Origin: Polynucleobacter sp. TUM22923
GTDB lineage: Bacteria; Pseudomonadota; Gammaproteobacteria; Burkholderiales; Burkholderiaceae
Length of the DNA stretch: 64,000 nucleotides
NCBI RefSeq assembly: GCF_030295705.1
Contig: NZ_AP027274.1
Coordinates: forward strand, 310,001 to 374,000
Direction of reading: 5' to 3'
Shown: positions 63,401 through 64,000 of the stretch, in pieces
Layout of the letters: each line of letters starts with the position of its first letter
Position numbering within the stretch: position 1 is the first letter of the stretch
Program-made: the position numbers and the translations under genes
Notes under the pieces: model-generated
The model's input: the letters and a program-made list of their open reading frames with translations, nothing else
Databases searched by the model: none
What the model was told of the DNA's origin: nothing

Positions 63401-63648
63401 GTGCCACCACCTCGAGGCAGCACGGGTACGCCAAGCTCAGCTGATATTTGGATAGCACTGGCAGTGTCTTCTGCAGTCTTGGGAACAAAGACGGCCACCG
63501 GCATTGCTTGGTAAATAGAGGCGTCCGTCGCATAGCGCCCACGACTTGCCATATCCGTCATGACTTCGCCTGACGTTTCTTTGTTTAGGCGCTTTGCTAG
63601 CTGCGCTTGATCAATCAGTAATGTGTTGATATCCAGGGGCTTATTCAT
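60499..63648 (-). CDS. FAD-binding and Fe-S-binding oxidoreductase with repeat insertions
   Basis: 1049 residues, about 85 longer than the paralogue at 28208. FAD domain: AELGVPVLPRGGGTSQCGQT and IGGMAGNNSCGSRS; oxidase domain: GAYSGEHGDGLCRG. Fe-S motifs: CNNNGHCRKFDAGVMCPSYRVT and CVSCKACRRECPTGVDM. CCG motifs: FCCGRTYLATGM and SSCCGMAGSFGYE. Two low-complexity insertions are encoded by DNA tandem repeats: IGSIGSIGSIGS (61672-61707) and TSTSTSTST (61111-61134). It probably oxidises a 2-hydroxy acid such as D-lactate or D-2-hydroxyglutarate; substrate unproved. Its ATG overlaps the upstream GntR-type regulator stop by four bases, which suggests control by that regulator. Confidence 0.85.
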   Translation of the reverse strand: MNKPLDINTLLIDQAQLAKRLNKETSGEVMTDMASRGRYATDASIYQAMPVAVFVPKTAEDTASAIQISAELGVPVLPRGGGTSQCGQTTGTALVIDNSKYFRKLIHTDPVKATATVEPGIVLDHLNAALKPHGLWYPVDVSTGGQATIGGMAGNNSCGSRSIAYGNMVHNVLGIDAWLSNGQVANFGNYGQSTGEAKKLGHFVQQLANQLQPEIETRFPKVLRRVAGYNLDIFHPQSELPYTSDGSVNLAHLLVGSEGTLAYFKSLELKLAPLPQHKVLGVVNFASFFKAMDSAQHIVKLGPTAVELVDRTMIDLARHNPSFKKTIETALIDVSSQTPEAILLVEFSGEAHAPLLEKLKSLEVLMGDLGIPGSVVLMSDASLQKNLWEVRKAGLNIMMSLKGDGKPVSFIEDCAVPLESLAEYTQALTEVFSKYGSRGTWYAHASVGTLHVRPILDMRRDGAQKMRAVAQEASELVRKYKGAYSGEHGDGLCRGEWISWQFGPKITEALSEIKQAFDPAGLFNPGKIVDPPKMDDARYFRYSPSYRVIPLQPALDWSAWNVQNDPVTEATTAPGTGGDPAMGLAKAVDMCNNNGHCRKFDAGVMCPSYRVTRDEKHLTRGRANTLRLALSDQLGPSKDSSASSASPIGSIGSIGSIGSDAIKEVMDLCVSCKACRRECPTGVDMAKMKIEFLSAYKKRVGHSLRDLAVAYLPKYASMISAVPGLAMLLNLRNRISIIAKLQERLMGISAQRSLPIWKASNFWSNQKGNSTYRFTPEELAREDGNGNQGVVLLADTFNAYFEDDNLQAALTVLKAAGYRVHIPQKTLEQRLKISTNASTSTSTSTSTCSKEFCCGRTYLATGMIDKAKETLGELVNHLAPFAEKGIPIIGLEPSCLFTLKDEALVMGFGERAITVSKQAQLLEEFLASKAKAGQLKLTLKPATRPVLFHGHCHQKAFAALTPALELLKLIPNADPKLIESSCCGMAGSFGYEAEHIEVSKQMAELSLLPAIRKAPDSWVVADGTSCRHQIADGAQREAVHIAKILAAHL
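61111..61134 (-). repeat. In-frame hexanucleotide repeat (ACTGGT)4
   Basis: Four perfect ACTGGT units (ACCAGT on the coding strand) encoding Thr-Ser repeats in a loop just before the FCCGRTYL motif of the oxidoreductase. Confidence 0.9.
61672..61707 (-). repeat. In-frame 9-bp repeat (GCTGCCTAT)4
   Basis: Four perfect GCTGCCTAT units, coding-strand ATAGGCAGC, encoding Ile-Gly-Ser repeats in the linker between the two Fe-S motifs. Confidence 0.92.
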
Positions 63649-64000
63649 GCGGGTAGTTTTTCTGTATTTTCAGAGTCGATGAGTTGAATGACAACATCCC
63701 GTTTGTTCATGACATGCTGCACCATGACTTTGCGCATGCGGGCACTGTCATGCGCCTTTAATGCATTGAGCATCTCTTGATGTTCTTCAACTGCTTTTTC
63801 CCATTTCACGCCATCCTGATTAGAGCGAAAGCGTAATGCTTCGATGCGAGCATTCACCTGGGTAAATAGTTGGCTTAAGACGGGATTGTTCGCAGCGTGA
63901 TTAATGGCATTGTGGATTTGTAAATTCAAGCGGTAGTAGCTCGACAGATCTCGGCGTGCATAAGAGGCCATCATTTCGTATTGCAGGGCCTCTAGTTCGG
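63645..64000 (-). CDS. GntR-family regulator, C-terminal FCD domain (5' part beyond window)
   Basis: At least 118 codons; the N-terminal winged HTH lies outside the window. The visible part is an all-helical FCD effector domain: LNLQIHNAINHAANNP with the metal-binding His, LFTQVNARIEALRF, and EEHQEMLNALKAHDSARMRKVMVQH with the second His pair. FadR/LldR-type regulators with this domain bind carboxylic acids through a metal. Its stop overlaps the start of the FAD/Fe-S oxidoreductase (ATGA), so it likely senses that enzyme's substrate. Confidence 0.88.
   Translation of the reverse strand, partial: ELEALQYEMMASYARRDLSSYYRLNLQIHNAINHAANNPVLSQLFTQVNARIEALRFRSNQDGVKWEKAVEEHQEMLNALKAHDSARMRKVMVQHVMNKRDVVIQLIDSENTEKLPA

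Overview
The window looks like a chromosomal segment of a freshwater betaproteobacterium of the Burkholderiales, most likely Polynucleobacter or a close relative. This is inferred from the moderate GC, the compact gene layout, and gene content and protein flavour (DUF6352, DUF6671 and DUF6662 proteins, monomeric isocitrate dehydrogenase, an InfA2-type IF-1 beside a cold-shock gene, SbtA with an NhaR-like regulator). No rRNA, CRISPR array or replication origin was seen. One intact tRNA (Lys, UUU) is present.

Layout. 1-1318: a Fur-box-controlled iron-type operon (outer-membrane DUF6662 protein, then an FMN-binding-domain protein cut by the window edge). 1.4-9.1 kb: housekeeping and single genes (secreted nuclease, lytic transglycosylase, FKBP, DUF6352, MFS carrier, icd). 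9.3-13.2 kb: msrPQ with a lipocalin, an MBL-fold hydrolase and a YdfG-type reductase. 13.2-18.1 kb: RsuA-type pseudouridine synthase overlapping a pterin dehydratase, a periplasmic parvulin, a phasin and DUF6671. 18.2-21.5 kb: SbtA-like transporter, NhaR-like regulator and, divergently, a TerC-UspA fusion. 22.1-28.1 kb: a CzcCBA-type metal efflux operon ending in a P-II-like protein. 28.2-33.5 kb: an FAD/Fe-S D-lactate-dehydrogenase-like enzyme, then ahpC-ahpF with a strong intergenic hairpin. 33.9-36.2 kb: YggT, csp and infA among remnants of LysR, Fic and integrase-type sequence.

36.2-47.5 kb is an electron-transfer block: ccoI-ccoS, ccoNOQP-ccoG, a short FixH-like protein and a small membrane protein, with the FNR regulator convergent to them and a TauE/SafE membrane protein beyond. 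Two perfect TTGAT-N4-ATCAA boxes stand before ccoI and ccoN. A second cytochrome operon follows: an SHP-type (DUF1924) cytochrome c, a diheme cytochrome c and a cytochrome b561. The genes fit microaerobic respiration controlled by FNR.

48.7-56.2 kb is a decayed genomic island of about 7.4 kb at the tRNA-Lys gene. It is bounded by a perfect 47-bp direct repeat that runs from the tRNA anticodon loop to just past its 3' end. It has no intact integrase. It contains a porin gene split by a GC-rich insertion sequence, a beta-helix-like gene truncated by an IS3-family element with a textbook frameshift signal, a three-gene cluster of small envelope proteins, and a TIR-domain gene with one in-frame stop codon. 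Pieces of the same attachment/integrase-leader sequence occur at three more places (34.7, 35.9 and 45.7 kb), which suggests repeated past integrations.

56.3-64.0 kb returns to core genes: amiC and tsaE divergent from queG, azlCD, and a second, larger FAD/Fe-S oxidase whose start overlaps a GntR/FCD regulator cut by the right edge.
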